DNA of 64,000 nt from Maylandia zebra (lineage: Eukaryota > Chordata > Actinopteri > Cichliformes > Cichlidae), in NCBI RefSeq assembly GCF_041146795.1, contig NC_135172.1, forward strand, positions 37,658,623-37,722,622, given 5' to 3'. The notes under the pieces were generated by a model. That model did not search any database, was not told the origin of the DNA, and saw only the letters and a list, made by a program, of their open reading frames with translations. A program made the translations under genes and the position numbers. Below are positions 26,318-37,862 of the stretch, one piece after another; the first letter of the stretch is position 1, and each line of letters opens with the position of its first letter.

Positions 26318-27940
26318 TCAAGTAATCCTGGCAAGACAGCTGTCATCTGTGGTGTCAAATGTGCTGCTTGCACTGGTCACAGACAGTAAGTAGTGATCTT
26401 TTCCTACAACTCGGCTGATAATACTAACCAGGACCTTCCTGTACTGCTGCCGCAGAAGACAGTAGACGAATGGGTCACTGGAAGCCTTGGCATAGAACAA
26501 GCATTTGGTGGCAATGCCCCAGTAACGAGGGATGCGCACAGAGGGCAACAACTCCACCAACCTGTGGGAGTAAGACAGAAAAAGTAAATTCCACTTCCCC
26601 GGATGTGTATTTATAGCATGGAAAGTTATGGAAACAACAAAAGGCATCTGTTGCCTTCATGGGGGTTCTTCCCCTGTTATATTGGTTCAGAGGCAAGTTG
26701 TTTTATATTTTTACTGTTCAAATAAAGGGTCTAATGCAATCCACTGCAACATTCATACAATGAATGAAACCTTATTAGGGCTAATTATGATGCTGTGTTA
26801 CAGAAGTAATGACTCAACTTTAAGGAAGATGTATACATTCTAGATATATTCGCGACTTAATATTATAAAATATAGAAGACATTCACATTTTAAAACAAAG
26901 TTCAGTCAAATGTCACAACGGACTTGGTGCCATGCTGCCATTCCACTTAACTACACTGGAAGGCTTACCTGGTGATAACATATGGTGAAAAGCAGAGGAT
27001 GAAGGAGCCAATGAAGACGCAGATCTTTTTAGTGGCGCGCTGCTTTCTCTTCTTCCGTTGCGCTAGGCACCTCTCCTTCACACTGATAAAAAAAACCACA
27101 TTAATTTCTGACATTAATAATTAATAAACTCATTAACATGTTACCTAATATTACGCAACCGTTTTTTTCAGTATGGCGTAACTGGTAGAGATTTATTTTA
27201 TCCAATTAAGCTGTTTTGAAATCAGAGGCATGTCAAACTTTTTTTTTTTCAAAGAAAACACTCTACCTGGGGTGGATATCAACCAACAGAAGCAAAGTCT
27301 GCACTGTAATTACATCTATCCTCTTGCAGTGTGACTTAGCCACTCTCAAAACTTTCAGGTAAGCGAAGCACAAGACGAGGAGGCAGAGCGCAAAGCTGCT
27401 ACCGTGGAACAGCGCTGTGAAGGTGGCGTAGATTCCCAGCTGAGACACCTGGTCCAAGTCCAGGTGAACTGTGCATGAGGCGTAAGTGTAGCTGTAGCCT
27501 CCCCAGTTCATCATCAGCTGAGTGAGAGAAAAGATGAGAGAGTGAAGCCAGGAGTAGGCCACGATCAGAAAAGCGTCCCTGTAGCGCATCTTGCTGGAGT
27601 ATCTCAGAGGAAATACTACCGCTATCCACCTGTCCATGCTCAGCGCCGCCATGCTCAGCATGGCATTACTGGTGATAAAAGTCTCGGCAAAGCTGACGAC
27701 GTGGCAGAACAAGTCCCCCAAGGGGTTTGCGCCACTGACCACCCCCAGAAAAGTGGCAGGCATGTTGATAATACTGAGGAGGATGTTAGATAAAGAGAGA
27801 TTTATCATAAAGATTCCTGGTACATGGGCTCTTAAATCGCTGCTCTGAACGAAACATAGCAGTACCGACAAGTTGGTCAGCAGAGAAACAACAGCTATTA
27901 TCACAATGGACACTTCCAGAAGGAACTCCGGTATGCTCAT
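26318..27940 (-). CDS. gpr78: Orphan class A GPCR, GPR78 (GPR26/GPR78 family), complete
   Basis: A seven-transmembrane orphan receptor at the plasma membrane. Three coding exons in transcription order: 27267-27940, 26969-27082, 26318-26561, with matching phases, give about 343 aa. TM1-TM5 lie in exon 1 (starts MSIPEFLLEV), TM6 in exon 2 (KKICVFIGSFILCFSPYVIT) and TM7 in exon 3 (CLFYAKASSDPFVYCLLR). The DRY position reads DRW at residues 103-105 (SMDRWIAVV), as is usual in this family. Cys79 and the cysteine in YASCTVH can form the TM3-ECL2 disulphide. The TM7 motif is DPFVY rather than NPxxY. GPR26 and GPR78 are close paralogues; I chose GPR78 because of its position beside cpz and near htra3, matching human 4p16.1. 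GPR26 lies elsewhere in human. Confidence 0.9.
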
Positions 27941-28380
27941 ATCTCGTGGTTCGTGTTAGCAGCAGCTGTGGGGAGGATGTTATGGAGAGTCCGCCATGCT
28001 CTCTCCTTTTGCCCCCCACCAGCTATGACGGATAGTCATTGCCACGTGCCAGACGCGCACTTGTGAGCCAAGCAGAGAGAAAGCGCTGTCCGGTGCTGAA
28101 ATGCCTCAACAAACCTTCACGTCAGTGTTGAGATAAATAACTTAAAAGTTGTTTAAGATTTCTAGGAACTCAAATACTACTGATCGCGCCGATTTCTCCA
28201 CTAATGACAGTAGTTTAGTCCAAATTGAAGAGCTGAGCAAAGGATAACACGAGATTGCCGGGTGGTCTCAGCGCTTACTCGCGATCATGCGCACTATCCG
28301 GCGCCTCCTCTCTCACTGGCAATGCCGTGCGCCCTGCACGTGCGGTCGGTGACTGGCTCATGTGACGCTTGAACAATATC
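27941..28380 (-). promoter_or_regulatory. GC/CpG-richer region upstream of gpr78 (probable 5' UTR and promoter)
   Basis: This segment, directly upstream of the gpr78 start, is richer in CpG than the surrounding AT-rich DNA (for example GCGCACTATCCGGCGCCTCC and CCTGCACGTGCGGTCGG around 28290-28350). A CACGTG E-box-like core is visible. No clear TATA box or transcription start can be placed. Assignment rests on position and composition. Confidence 0.45.
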
Positions 28381-28709
28381 CATGCGGGCAAGAGTTAATG
28401 TGAGAGATGAGGATGTTGTGTTTGCATCCAGCTCTAAGTTTTTATCCCAAAAGAAAAGCTCAGCTGTGCTGTCTGTAACTATGGAAGGAGAGCAGAGCTT
28501 TTCGTGTGTGTGTGCGCGTGTGTGTGTGTGTGAAAAGCTTGACTCATCCTAACCACAGCTGCTTCATGCCTTACTCTAACCTTTTATTCTAGATATGAAG
28601 CACATACTCACCTTATAATCGAATGACCTGCCTCAGCAAACAACCCTTTGTCACCATGATGTAACTGTGAAAGCAGATTTGGGTCCCCATAACATGAGTA
28701 ATATCGGGA

Positions 28710-28710
<1 letters not shown>

Positions 28711-28794
<84 letters not shown>
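28711..28794. repeat. (CA)n microsatellite
   Basis: A pure CA run of about 84 bp upstream of gpr78. It produces spurious CVCV/THTH frames. Confidence 0.97.
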
Positions 28795-28797
<3 letters not shown>

Positions 28798-28799
28798 CT

Positions 28800-30119
28800 C
28801 CATAGCAACAGAAGATCTCTGGTGTCTTCATCACTCTTTGAACTTCATCTTACTTAGCACTGATTTGTTTTTGATTTGTCCTCAAATACCTTCAAGAAGT
28901 CATTTGCCACCGCATGTTCATTTAAGTACACTTCTTGAAAGCATCATATGCTGTGTTACGGATCATATGGATTACAAAGGCAGGTTGAAAGGACAGAAGA
29001 GCTGGCAAATTAAGAGAAGACGGATGGAACCTGAAAAGCTGAAGGGAAACTGGATTGAGGGGGAGGAGGAACACGTGTGGGAGAAATGAAGAAAAAAAGA
29101 TGCTGGTTGTTGTTTTATATACACAGTGCAGTTTCAGATTGCCTTTACGGGCAGTGTATTTCCATTTGAACTCTTTGATAGATTTTAATCATCAGTAAAA
29201 ACAGAAAAATATTACCCCTTTAACGAGTTGGTGGAAATAAGCTTGACGTTACATTACTGTGCCTGATGTTAACTTTTCAGTGTTACATATTCCTACTCAG
29301 AGGCTGTAACTGGGGCTTAGTTTGTTCTCATTTTGGCAATAATGACATGTCTCCATCTTGACATAGAAAAAAGCCCTTTTCACTTCAGTGAAAACCAATA
29401 ACAGTGCTTTAAGTGCAGTATTGACAGGTCTGTTGCACTGAACTGCAGTATTCTGTTTTCTGTGCTAACATTGATTTAAGGTTACATGGATAATTCCTGT
29501 CACATGTAAAATCTAATGCCTGCACAGTTAGTTCAAGCACAGTTCAAACACAATGTGTTTGAAGCCTAAAAACATGCGCGGGCTTGTGAGTGTGACTGAT
29601 GGACATCTTTTTCCTCATTATGCACACATTATTCAGTTTATGTTATCTTAGGGCATGCAAGTGGGCTGTATTTTATTTCCTATTTTCTTCATGTGTTTCA
29701 TCCTCTGTGTCCCCAAAGGCTACATTTATATTCAATTATTAACAGGTTTCTAGAAGATCATATTTACAGTATGTGCTGCAATAGCCCCAGTGATGTACTT
29801 TTTCTTCTTTTGGTGTTTTGTCATGCTGCTTTCAGTGGTATTATTGTTATTGAGTGTGTAATCGAATGGCTAAACTGCTGTGAAGAAAAACCAGCACCTC
29901 TCAGTTGCTAAGAAGAAGGAAGAAATATCGGGAGAAATAGCAGAAGAGAAAGAAGGAGAAATTACCTTCAGAAACAACCCTCTAAGTGATCTCATATTCT
30001 CACTGGGCTTCTGTGGATGGCGAAGCTGTTATGCCAGTATCAGAATAGTGATGGGGAAGCACTTAAGAAGTCCCACTGGCAGGCATCCCACTCAACCTTG
30101 AGCCACTGCCTCTGGCTGC

Positions 30120-30198
<79 letters not shown>

Positions 30199-31285
30199 TG
30201 TGAGTATCTGCGCCATTACGTAACATCACAGTTCCCACAGTCAACAACATAATACAGAGCTCTCTCTTCACCTTAACTTCATCTTTATTAATTCCCCATA
30301 AAATATGACAATATTTTTAGTTTCTGTCCATGCATCCATCTGTTAATGTAGCCTTCATTATTACTACTGCACACAAGTCTTTTGTATATATGAGGTATGT
30401 ATTCCTTTTAATATTTTTTATTCAAGTGTTTGAGAGTTTGTATTTATATTATTTAAGAGTTTTCGCTTTTTTGTTTGAGTACGAGTAAATTTCATTGTGA
30501 TGCCGTGACAGTGGTTTAAGGACAGTCTCTTATCTCTTATGTTAGGTTCCATCATTCTGATATATGGATCCTTGTAGGTGTACTTGGCCTATTTTAAAAT
30601 GAAACCCATTGGTTTTTATACATGCTTATTCCACTATGTTTGGTGTAGTACTATAGGCTGCTAGTGACAGAGAGAAGAAGATTGCTCCTTTTTGACAGCT
30701 ATGACCCTGATCTGTCTGCTCTATTAAAATCAGTTCTACATTAGAAAGACTAAGGAAGGCGCTCTGTGGTGGTGTTGGTAGCATGCCCCTGCTTTGTGAT
30801 AACTTTTCAGCAATGATGCTGATGGTCATGAGAGGAGAAAAAGAGATGGGCTGCCAAGAAGACAAAGACTGTAACCAAATGTCAGGGTGACTGTTTCTGG
30901 AGTGTGAGATTCTGGGTGAATGAACAGGTCGTGACCCTTTGAGCTACAGAACAATCACAAACACTAACTCACTCAGACACTCACATGTCCAGATACACAC
31001 AGGCCATCAGTTTCTCCAAGGTTCTCTGTCAGTCTTCCTGTTCCTTCCTTCTTCTACCTTCCTATTTATTTCACTCTGAGTCACATGTTAACAGTGACTC
31101 TACGATACTGTTAAAGGTGTCACTCTTTTTACACTTGTTAATGAAAGGAGGGGACAGGAGTGAAACTACTTCTAATGATGTGTATCCAGGTCAGAGCATA
31201 CAGACTCAGGTGAAATCTATGATCTATGTATTCATACATAAGTGTAAAAATGATGCAGATATTTATTTATTTGTTGTTTTTAGAT
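28800..31285. other. Gene-free sequence upstream of gpr78
   Basis: No exon or transposon coding remnant was recognised apart from the TA/GA microsatellite noted separately. The lysine/glutamate-rich frames near 28980-29090 and 29890-29970 are low-complexity. Confidence 0.4.
30124..30196. repeat. Compound (TA)n(GA)n microsatellite
   Basis: A TA run of about 44 bp passes directly into a GA run of about 29 bp. Confidence 0.96.
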
Positions 31286-31289
31286 TTCA

Positions 31290-31450
31290 CCCAACAGATA
31301 GATGATAGACAGATTGATACTTTATTGATTCTACAAGGGAAACTGTTGTGTTGTAGCATCATAATTAAGAGCAAAAAAATAGTACAGTCTACAATAAACA
31401 ACAAGTCAGTAGCACAGTTAAATAAATGTGCAATCTGGCAACACATCAGC
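31290..31450 (-). repeat. LINE 3'-end remnant (Rex/CR1-type tail), reversed
   Basis: The motif 'gacagattgatactttattg' followed by 'attctacaagggaaactg' corresponds to the reversed 3' UTR of fish non-LTR elements, whose forward form ends in a short tandem of the ATCTA/GATAG type. Only the tail is present, about 160 bp. Confidence 0.5.
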
Positions 31451-31644
31451 TAATATAGTGATGCAGCCTCAGGGGGCCAAAGGCAATTTTAAAGGCTTCT
31501 GGTGCAGCAAGCACATATTCAAGCCAAGCATCCCCATTCAATCTGAAAGCCACTGTTTACAAATAGACATAAATGAAATAAAACTAATAACAGGCTAAAT
31601 TTTCATATGACTCTGTATATCATTACAGTAAATAATAAATAAAG

Positions 31645-31950
31645 TTGTGAGGTGATTGCAATGCAAGTTTTCAGCTTTAATTCAGAAGGTTTTAAAAAAC
31701 TATTGAATTGCAGTCCTTCTATGTATGGTTCCCCATGTTCAGTGGCTCAAAAGTAATGACAAATGACCAACATGATCATTCATCATTGTATTGTATTGTA
31801 AAAAAAATTAAAGAGATTAAAGATCAATCTGGAGTCGATTTTGAGTGTTGAATTAGCATTTTAGAGCAGTTCACTAGAAATATCGATATGAGGTGCAAAA
31901 AGATGTCAATGCAAGTGAAAGGGGCCATCATGTCACAGTACTGGGTCTGG
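31645..31950 (+). mobile_element. Tc1-like transposon, 5' part (split copy)
   Basis: Terminal-region sequence ('cagctttaattcagaaggtt', 'gctcaaaagtaatgacaa') is followed by the start of the transposase region ending 'gtgaaaggggccatcat'. The continuation of the same gene ('ttaggagtggtcaaatcaac') appears only at about 33766, so the element is interrupted by about 1.8 kb of other repeats. Confidence 0.65.
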
Positions 31951-32041
31951 GACTCAGTGTTTTTTGATCAATTTATATTCTTGGATTTGTTGTTTCTCAT
32001 GGTTTTTATTCTCACTATTGTTTTCTGCTTATTTATAATTC

Positions 32042-32250
32042 AATTCAATTCGATTTGATTTATATAGCGCCAAATCACAACAACAGTCGCCTCAAGGCAT
32101 TTTATATTGTAAGGTAGACCCTACAATAACACATACAGAGAAAAACCCAACAATCAAATAACCTCCTATGAGCAAGCACTTTGGCGACAGCGAGAAGGAA
32201 AAACTCCCTGGTTGGTTCTGAGAGGGGCGGACATCTGCTGCGACCAGTTG
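32042..32250 (+). repeat. Abundant fish interspersed repeat (tatagcgccaaatcacaac family)
   Basis: The series 'tttatatagcgccaaatcac', 'cagtcgcctcaaggcatttt', 'gagcaagcactttggcgaca', 'gaaggaaaaactccctggtt' and 'ggggcggacatctgctgcga' follows the order of a very common percomorph repeat. The internal segment usually found before 'gaggggcgg' is shortened, so this copy carries a deletion. Confidence 0.7.
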
Positions 32251-32689
32251 CGACTGGTCTTTAGGTTTCTGTCTCTGTGCCTCCCGTGTGTTCCTTGTGT
32301 CACGTCTAGTCAAGTTATGTTTTCATGTCTGTGCTTCTCCTTGTTTCAGCGTCAAGTCCGTGTTTCTGTGGCTGTCTACTGTTTCCTGTTTTGCTTTGAC
32401 GGTCTCATGTCCCATGTTAGTGTTTTCAGTTTTGCTTCTTATCGGTGTCGTTGTGTGTGATTGCTCCCAGCTGTGCTCTCCTCCTGTGTCTCATTCCCTG
32501 ATTATCCCTCTGTGTATTTAAGCCCTTTGTCTTCCTCTGTTTGTTGCTGAATCATCTGTGTGTCATTTGCGGCATTCCTCACATCTTAGGCGTCTGCTTT
32601 CTTTTTTTACTTGTTTCTAGTTTTTCTCCCAGTTTAGTCCTTGCCTTCCTCAATTTTTGTTCATGTTTTGCACTATCATAATTAAGTTT

Positions 32690-33235
32690 AAGTCTGTTGT
32701 ATATTCCTTACTGCAGGGGTGAAGGGAGTGCCAAGCATCGCAAAGACCAAAGTCGCTCATATACTGCTTGATTATATTTGTGGACTGCCAATTGCACTGA
32801 GTTCCTGCTGCATTGAGCCTATCAATTTTTCCATTTAGCCCCAGGTTGAAGTCACCCCCAAGAACGATTGTGCAATCTAAGTGTTCAGAGAGTGTACTAA
32901 AAAATCAGTGGAAGAATGAGGGGTCATCAACATTTGGACCATTTATACTCACAATACATAGCTTTTCGTTAAGTATAGATAGTTTAACGATTAGGAATCC
33001 GCCCTCTGGATCTATAACTGTGTCGAGTATTGTGAAATTAATATTTTTATGTATTAAAATTGCTACTCCCCTTTGTCAAGAATTATAACAGGCTGAAAAC
33101 ACATTAGGAAACATCATTCAAACCTGTTACAGGCCCATGAGTCTCTTGTAATAAAACAGTCTGCCTGTAGGTTTTTAAGTTGATTAAGTATTTTTAACCT
33201 TTTTTCTCTGGAGCATAGCTCGTTCAGAATAAAAA
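32690..33235 (-). mobile_element. L1-type LINE fragment: APE endonuclease domain, degenerate
   Basis: Read on the minus strand, the segment encodes pieces of an apurinic-like endonuclease: KNINFTILDTVIDPEGGFLI, then LCIVSINGPNVDDPSFF, then a GGDFNLGLNGKIDR stretch. These correspond to the YGPN and GGDFN motifs of L1-clade ORF2. Stops and frameshifts are present and reverse transcriptase is absent. At its upstream edge it abuts unrelated repeat sequence. Confidence 0.7.
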
Positions 33236-33240
33236 AGTCT

Positions 33241-33740
33241 ATAGTTTATTTATACAGAAACACCAGGTGAAGACATATACAGTGCGACGGGTCAGGAAGT
33301 CCAGGGAAGGAAAGGAAAGGAGTCCACAAAACACACTCCACTCCCACACTCTCCACACTTTGTTCCAAACTCTTCTTCGGGCACTTACGCTCCAATAAAC
33401 TCCACGCCACACTGCCAGACTCGGGGACAGGACAGGAAACAGGAACAGGTCTGGGAATCTATTCATAAATAGAGCACAATCAGAAACCACTGTAGGGTTG
33501 CAGAAACAACGATTACTAAGGTTACTCAATGATCCAGCTAAGAAGCGCACTGAGCCACTGTTTTAAATAGTGGCTCGGCAATCACACAGGTCAGCGGCAG
33601 GTTGATTATGCCAGGTGCGTGGGCCAAGGGCCGGAGCCCAACATGAGCTCTGCTCAGGCAGACAGAGGAGAGGAAGGAGAGAGAGAGAGAGAAAACAATA
33701 ACAATGCAAACATATGGCCCAAAACTAGGTCAGCCAGGAA
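33241..33740 (-). repeat. Unclassified repeat-like segment
   Basis: The minus strand reads like a fish LTR or promoter-type repeat: a G/C-richer region with 'ccactatttaaaacagtggc', then 'tgttcctgtttcctgtcctg', ending 'tataaataaactatagac' against the L1 fragment. A TATTTAAA-type box and a terminal AATAAA-like motif are suggestive. I cannot name the family. Confidence 0.35.
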
Positions 33741-33763
33741 GACACGGGGACCAAGACAATAAC

Positions 33764-34130
33764 AAAAACTTTAGGAGTGGTCAAATCAACAATATGTTAC
33801 TTTCTTAAAAAGAAGGAATGCGCTGATAAATTCAGTAATGCCAAAAGGTCTGAAAGACCACAGAAGACAACTACAGTAGCTGATAGTGAATTCTTTCCGG
33901 GATTAAGAAAAACAGCTTCACAACATCTTGACAAGTCAAAAACACCGTCAAGGAGAAAAGCATATCGCTGTCACAGTCAAGAACATGCGCTGCAAATTCA
34001 CAACACGGTGGATACGTCTGGTTACACGCAAGAAAAGACCAGATTAGTCATTGCTAGAAAACATTTAAAAGAAGAATCTACTGTGGTGGTTTAGAGAGGC
34101 AAAACAAAAGTTGTGCCGTTTTTCAAAGCC
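33764..34130 (+). mobile_element. Tc1-like transposon, 3' continuation of split copy (degenerate transposase)
   Basis: The plus strand encodes a Tc1 DNA-binding region with decayed frames: GVVKSTICYFLKKKECADKF, then KRSERPQKTTTVADSEFFPG, then EKTRLVIARKHLKEE, which corresponds to the family region before the first catalytic Asp. It joins in sequence order to the fragment at 31645-31950. Catalytic residues are missing. Confidence 0.7.
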
Positions 34131-36097
34131 CTAATTGTATATATTTTCTCTCTACTGGCACTTTGACTCACTGCCTTTATGTCATTAGATTATTTTTGGG
34201 GTATCTTGAGTCATCCCAAGTCATGTTAGAATTCTGTATAATTTTAATGTGTGTACAAAAACTGTTTGTATGCTTATATTTACAGACTTAGTTCCTCGAA
34301 AGTGTCATTGAGGAAAGATTTTAATTGCTTTCAATCATTGCCATCTGCACAGTGTTTGCATTTCTTGCCAGGCACCAAAAAACTCTGACAGGAAAACTGA
34401 CAACTTGATGGGTCTTTCGACTTGGCATCACCCTGTAGGTTTAGGTTGTGATAAAGTCAAACAGTGCTGTTTTGGCTTCCAGAAAACTAAACGTGTCAGG
34501 CCCATGGTAGAGATAAAGTCAATTTGTGTCCTCTTGTTGAGTGTACACTGAGCACATTTTCTGATTTCTCTCTGCTAACACTCTGCCAAGGGTTAGCTAT
34601 GAAAACTCTATTTGAATCCCAGACCATTAGAGAGCATATGTTTCTCTTCTTTGCAGTTATGCAAGATTATAGTTCCCGTTTTCCTTGGCTGACTAGTAGT
34701 TTATTTTCACAAAGATACACTCCAGATGTTTCTTATTTGGAAAGGGGATTTCTAGATGCTGCATCCAAAAATTTACTTCATTACTGTGCATCTTGTCAAC
34801 AACATCAGTGATGCTTCACAGATGATAAACACCTATAACAGAATGACCATGCTAAAAGCTAAACATTCAGTTTAGAGGATTTTATTTTCAAACAGCAGTA
34901 AAATGTTGCCTTAGGTATGTACACCAACTTTACCCACTGAACTCTGTGCCCAAACACAGCAGGCATTACTCTCATTAAGCGATTTAACCAACTATCCAGC
35001 TACAGCATGACGCAGGAACACAACGACTGATTACACACATAAAGATACCACATGGCATTAACCACCACATACATTGCCAGTATGAAAGCGCACACTCACA
35101 CCCACACAGAGGATGCAAGATGTGGAAATGTAGCTGAATTATTCAAAATCCAGAGAAATGCTTGTGCAAGAGGAGACAAGGGAAAAGTCCACCGACTAGA
35201 TTTACAAAGAAACAAAGAAAGACAGATAAACACACAAAAAGAGAACGAGAGGGGGAGATGCATGAGTCAGCAGTCTGCCAGAAAACAGGAGTTGAGAGAC
35301 ATAAAAAGAGCTCAGAGGATTTAGCTCTCACTGGAGTGCTGACAAAACGCTCACTTTACTGTGGCTGTTTTGTTTATGCGTACTTGTATTGCTTATGTTG
35401 TGGGGACCTCAGTGTGCTACACGGTCACATTTTGGAGACCAGCCTTCATACTGGGACAATTTCTTTTGATTTTAGGATGAATTTTTGGTTTCAATTAGGG
35501 TACAATGAGACAAAGTCAAGTAATAGTATGGTTGGGTTACAAATGAGCGTAACTCAGTGTTTGTGTGTGCGGCAGTCTGTTTGTGAGCAAAGTCTATTAA
35601 ACATAGGCAAATATTTCCTTCTATATTTCTTTTAAAATATTTTTTCTTACAAGCATGAAGTGAAATTGTAACTTGTAGTAGCCTTAAAGAGACAATTCAA
35701 CATTGTAGAAAAAAACGCATCGTAGTCACAAATATTCAGCCACACCCAGAAAGCGGGTTAGCCTAGCATAGCATGAAAATGAAGCAGAAAAAGCACAATG
35801 TGTAGCTTTTAACACATTCATGTGTGGAAATATAGATATTATAAAAGAGGCAGCTTCACAGTAATGGCAACACTGAAGTGTCTATGTTATTTTTCTTTCT
35901 TTAAAAAAAATAACAGTGAATTATAAAGTGAAAACACTGTAACAATGCTATAAGTGTTGGTTTTGATAATAATTATCACCTAAACCTGAACGCTACATGG
36001 AAAAAGGCACTGAGTCACACCTCTTTGTCAGGTGTTTTCAGTCCCATTGTTACATGTTTATAAAATCAAGCAACTACCGACACAGTCTGCATTTACT
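34131..36097. other. Gene-free sequence
   Basis: No exon or transposon coding remnant was recognised. The open frame around 35162-35635 is A-rich low complexity at its start and shows no homology I recognise. Confidence 0.4.
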
Positions 36098-37862
36098 GTT
36101 GGGAATACATGTACCGGTGTTATGTATTTAAAATACAAAATATAAGTAACTGTATTCTGTTACAGCTACTGGTTAAATAGGTGATAATTAGAACAAAGTT
36201 ACTTTGTTGAAATAAATAGATTACACGGTAGCGTTTTCCTGTTTCATATGTTAGGCTATCCCCTCTCTAATTTTGGAAATTCCACACTGGTGGAAACCCA
36301 AATAAAACATGCAATGAGAGGCTCTAATGTTAGTGTCCTGTTAATGTTGGTAGTGTCAGTTACACAATGGACCCGGAGCCAGGACATCAAAACCAGCAAC
36401 GCACGGGCAGGAATGCATTTCCTACTTAGAAATTCCGACACCACTTTATACTTTAATTGAAAGGAAGGTTGTGTATAGGAAATGAATTACTGCTGTACCA
36501 TGTGTGAAACTAAATAAATAAATAAATGAATGAATAAATATTTAAAGAAGAAAGGGTTGGGAGAAATCTGACAGTGCAACGCAAACTCTGTTTGCCAGCA
36601 ACCAATCTGCTCTCAGCGTCAAAAGACTCCACCTCCAACATCTGGAAGTAAGTTCTTTTTTAAAAAAAAACAACAAAAAAACAAACAAACCTAATATTAG
36701 CCTGCTGCAACTACCTTGTTTTAGTTGTTGTAGCTACCTGGTTTATTGCCACTTCACACAGTATCTTCGATGTACGATTTGTGATTTATTACTATTACTG
36801 AAGGCCACTCGGCACCGAGCTAACATTGTTAGCTGGCGTTAGCTGAGGTTAGTTCATATATGTGCAAACTGTTAGACTTGATGGATAGCATTAACAACCT
36901 GCTAGCTGCAAATAATCACGTGCAGTCCTGAAAGCAGACAGAAAGAAACATATTACTGATACAGAAATAGTTTAAAAAGTGCAGCCTTACCTTATGTTCA
37001 CCCTACTGTTACTCATTTTATATTAAGATTTAAAAATCTAGTAACCATGTAAACCTTTTGGAATACAAGCATGCTGATCCACACAGGTATGCACACAGGT
37101 GTACACACGGGTGTTCACAGACGTGGACTACACCTTTCTTGGCTGCTGCCTCAAAGCACATTGTGCGCTGTCTATCTTGCGTGCTGCACAATATCGTTTA
37201 TTATTTAGTATCTACTGTTATCTACTGCTAGCTAATTTTTTGTGATGGTGCTGTTTTTTTGGGGTTTTTTTTATTATGTTGCTCTTTGTTGTTTGCTTTC
37301 TCTTCTGTTTTTTTTCTCCATACAGGTGATCCAGGTGTTTGTTTGTTTTGTTTTTTCTTTCTTCCCCCCCTTCTCACCGTCTCTTCTCCCCTTTGGTTTT
37401 CTTTCTCTCCCTCTCTTTCTTTCATTCTTTCTCCCTGTCCTATCCCCCAGTCATGTCTGTCCCGTTTGTCGCAACTGAAAATAAAATAAATTCATAATTA
37501 TAATAAAGGTCAATCAAATGGACCAATATGGCAAGGCCATGATGATCCACTTGGTAAAATAAATCCGCTTGGCATCTTTCTTGGCCTTAAGACAACAATT
37601 CTGATGGCTAAAGATCCTAAAGGGACACAAAAAAAAAAAAAAATCTAGTTGGTATTTGTAGCCTTCAGTAATAGTAATAAATCACACAATAGTACATTCA
37701 TGTAGTTGTAAAAAGCTTGATAATATATTAAGTAATCCAAAGTATTCAGAATACATTACTCTCATTGAGTAACTCAACAGAATGCATCACGAATTACGTT
37801 TGGGGGCATGTATTCTGTAATCTGTAGTTGAATACATTTTAAAAGTAACCTTCCCAACACAG
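36098..37862. mobile_element. Possible hAT-like element with 'tgttgggaa' ends
   Basis: The left edge 'ctgttgggaatacatgta' and the right edge (reverse complement 'ctgtgttgggaaggttactt') share an inverted terminus. The right arm continues into a motif series ('gaatacatgcccccaaacg', 'gaatactttggattactt') typical of an abundant fish hAT-like repeat. I found no matching target duplication, and the interior (T-rich around 37230-37440) has no transposase. This could be two independent fragments. Confidence 0.45.

Larger units (their letters stand above)
31951..33763. mobile_element. Composite repeat block inserted into a Tc1 copy
   Basis: Between the two halves of one Tc1 gene lie a common fish repeat (32042-32250), a C/T-rich sequence (32290-32640), an L1-type endonuclease fragment (32690-33235) and a further repeat-like segment (33241-33740). 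The exact junctions and the number of insertion events cannot be settled by eye. Confidence 0.55.

Noticed and set aside
26318-27940. Assignment of the receptor to gpr26
   Set aside because: Protein motifs fit either paralogue, but the position next to cpz and near htra3 matches the human GPR78 locus.
35162-35635. 157-aa plus-strand frame
   Set aside because: Begins in A/G-rich low-complexity sequence and then shows no conserved motif; length alone is within chance for 64 kb of AT-rich DNA.
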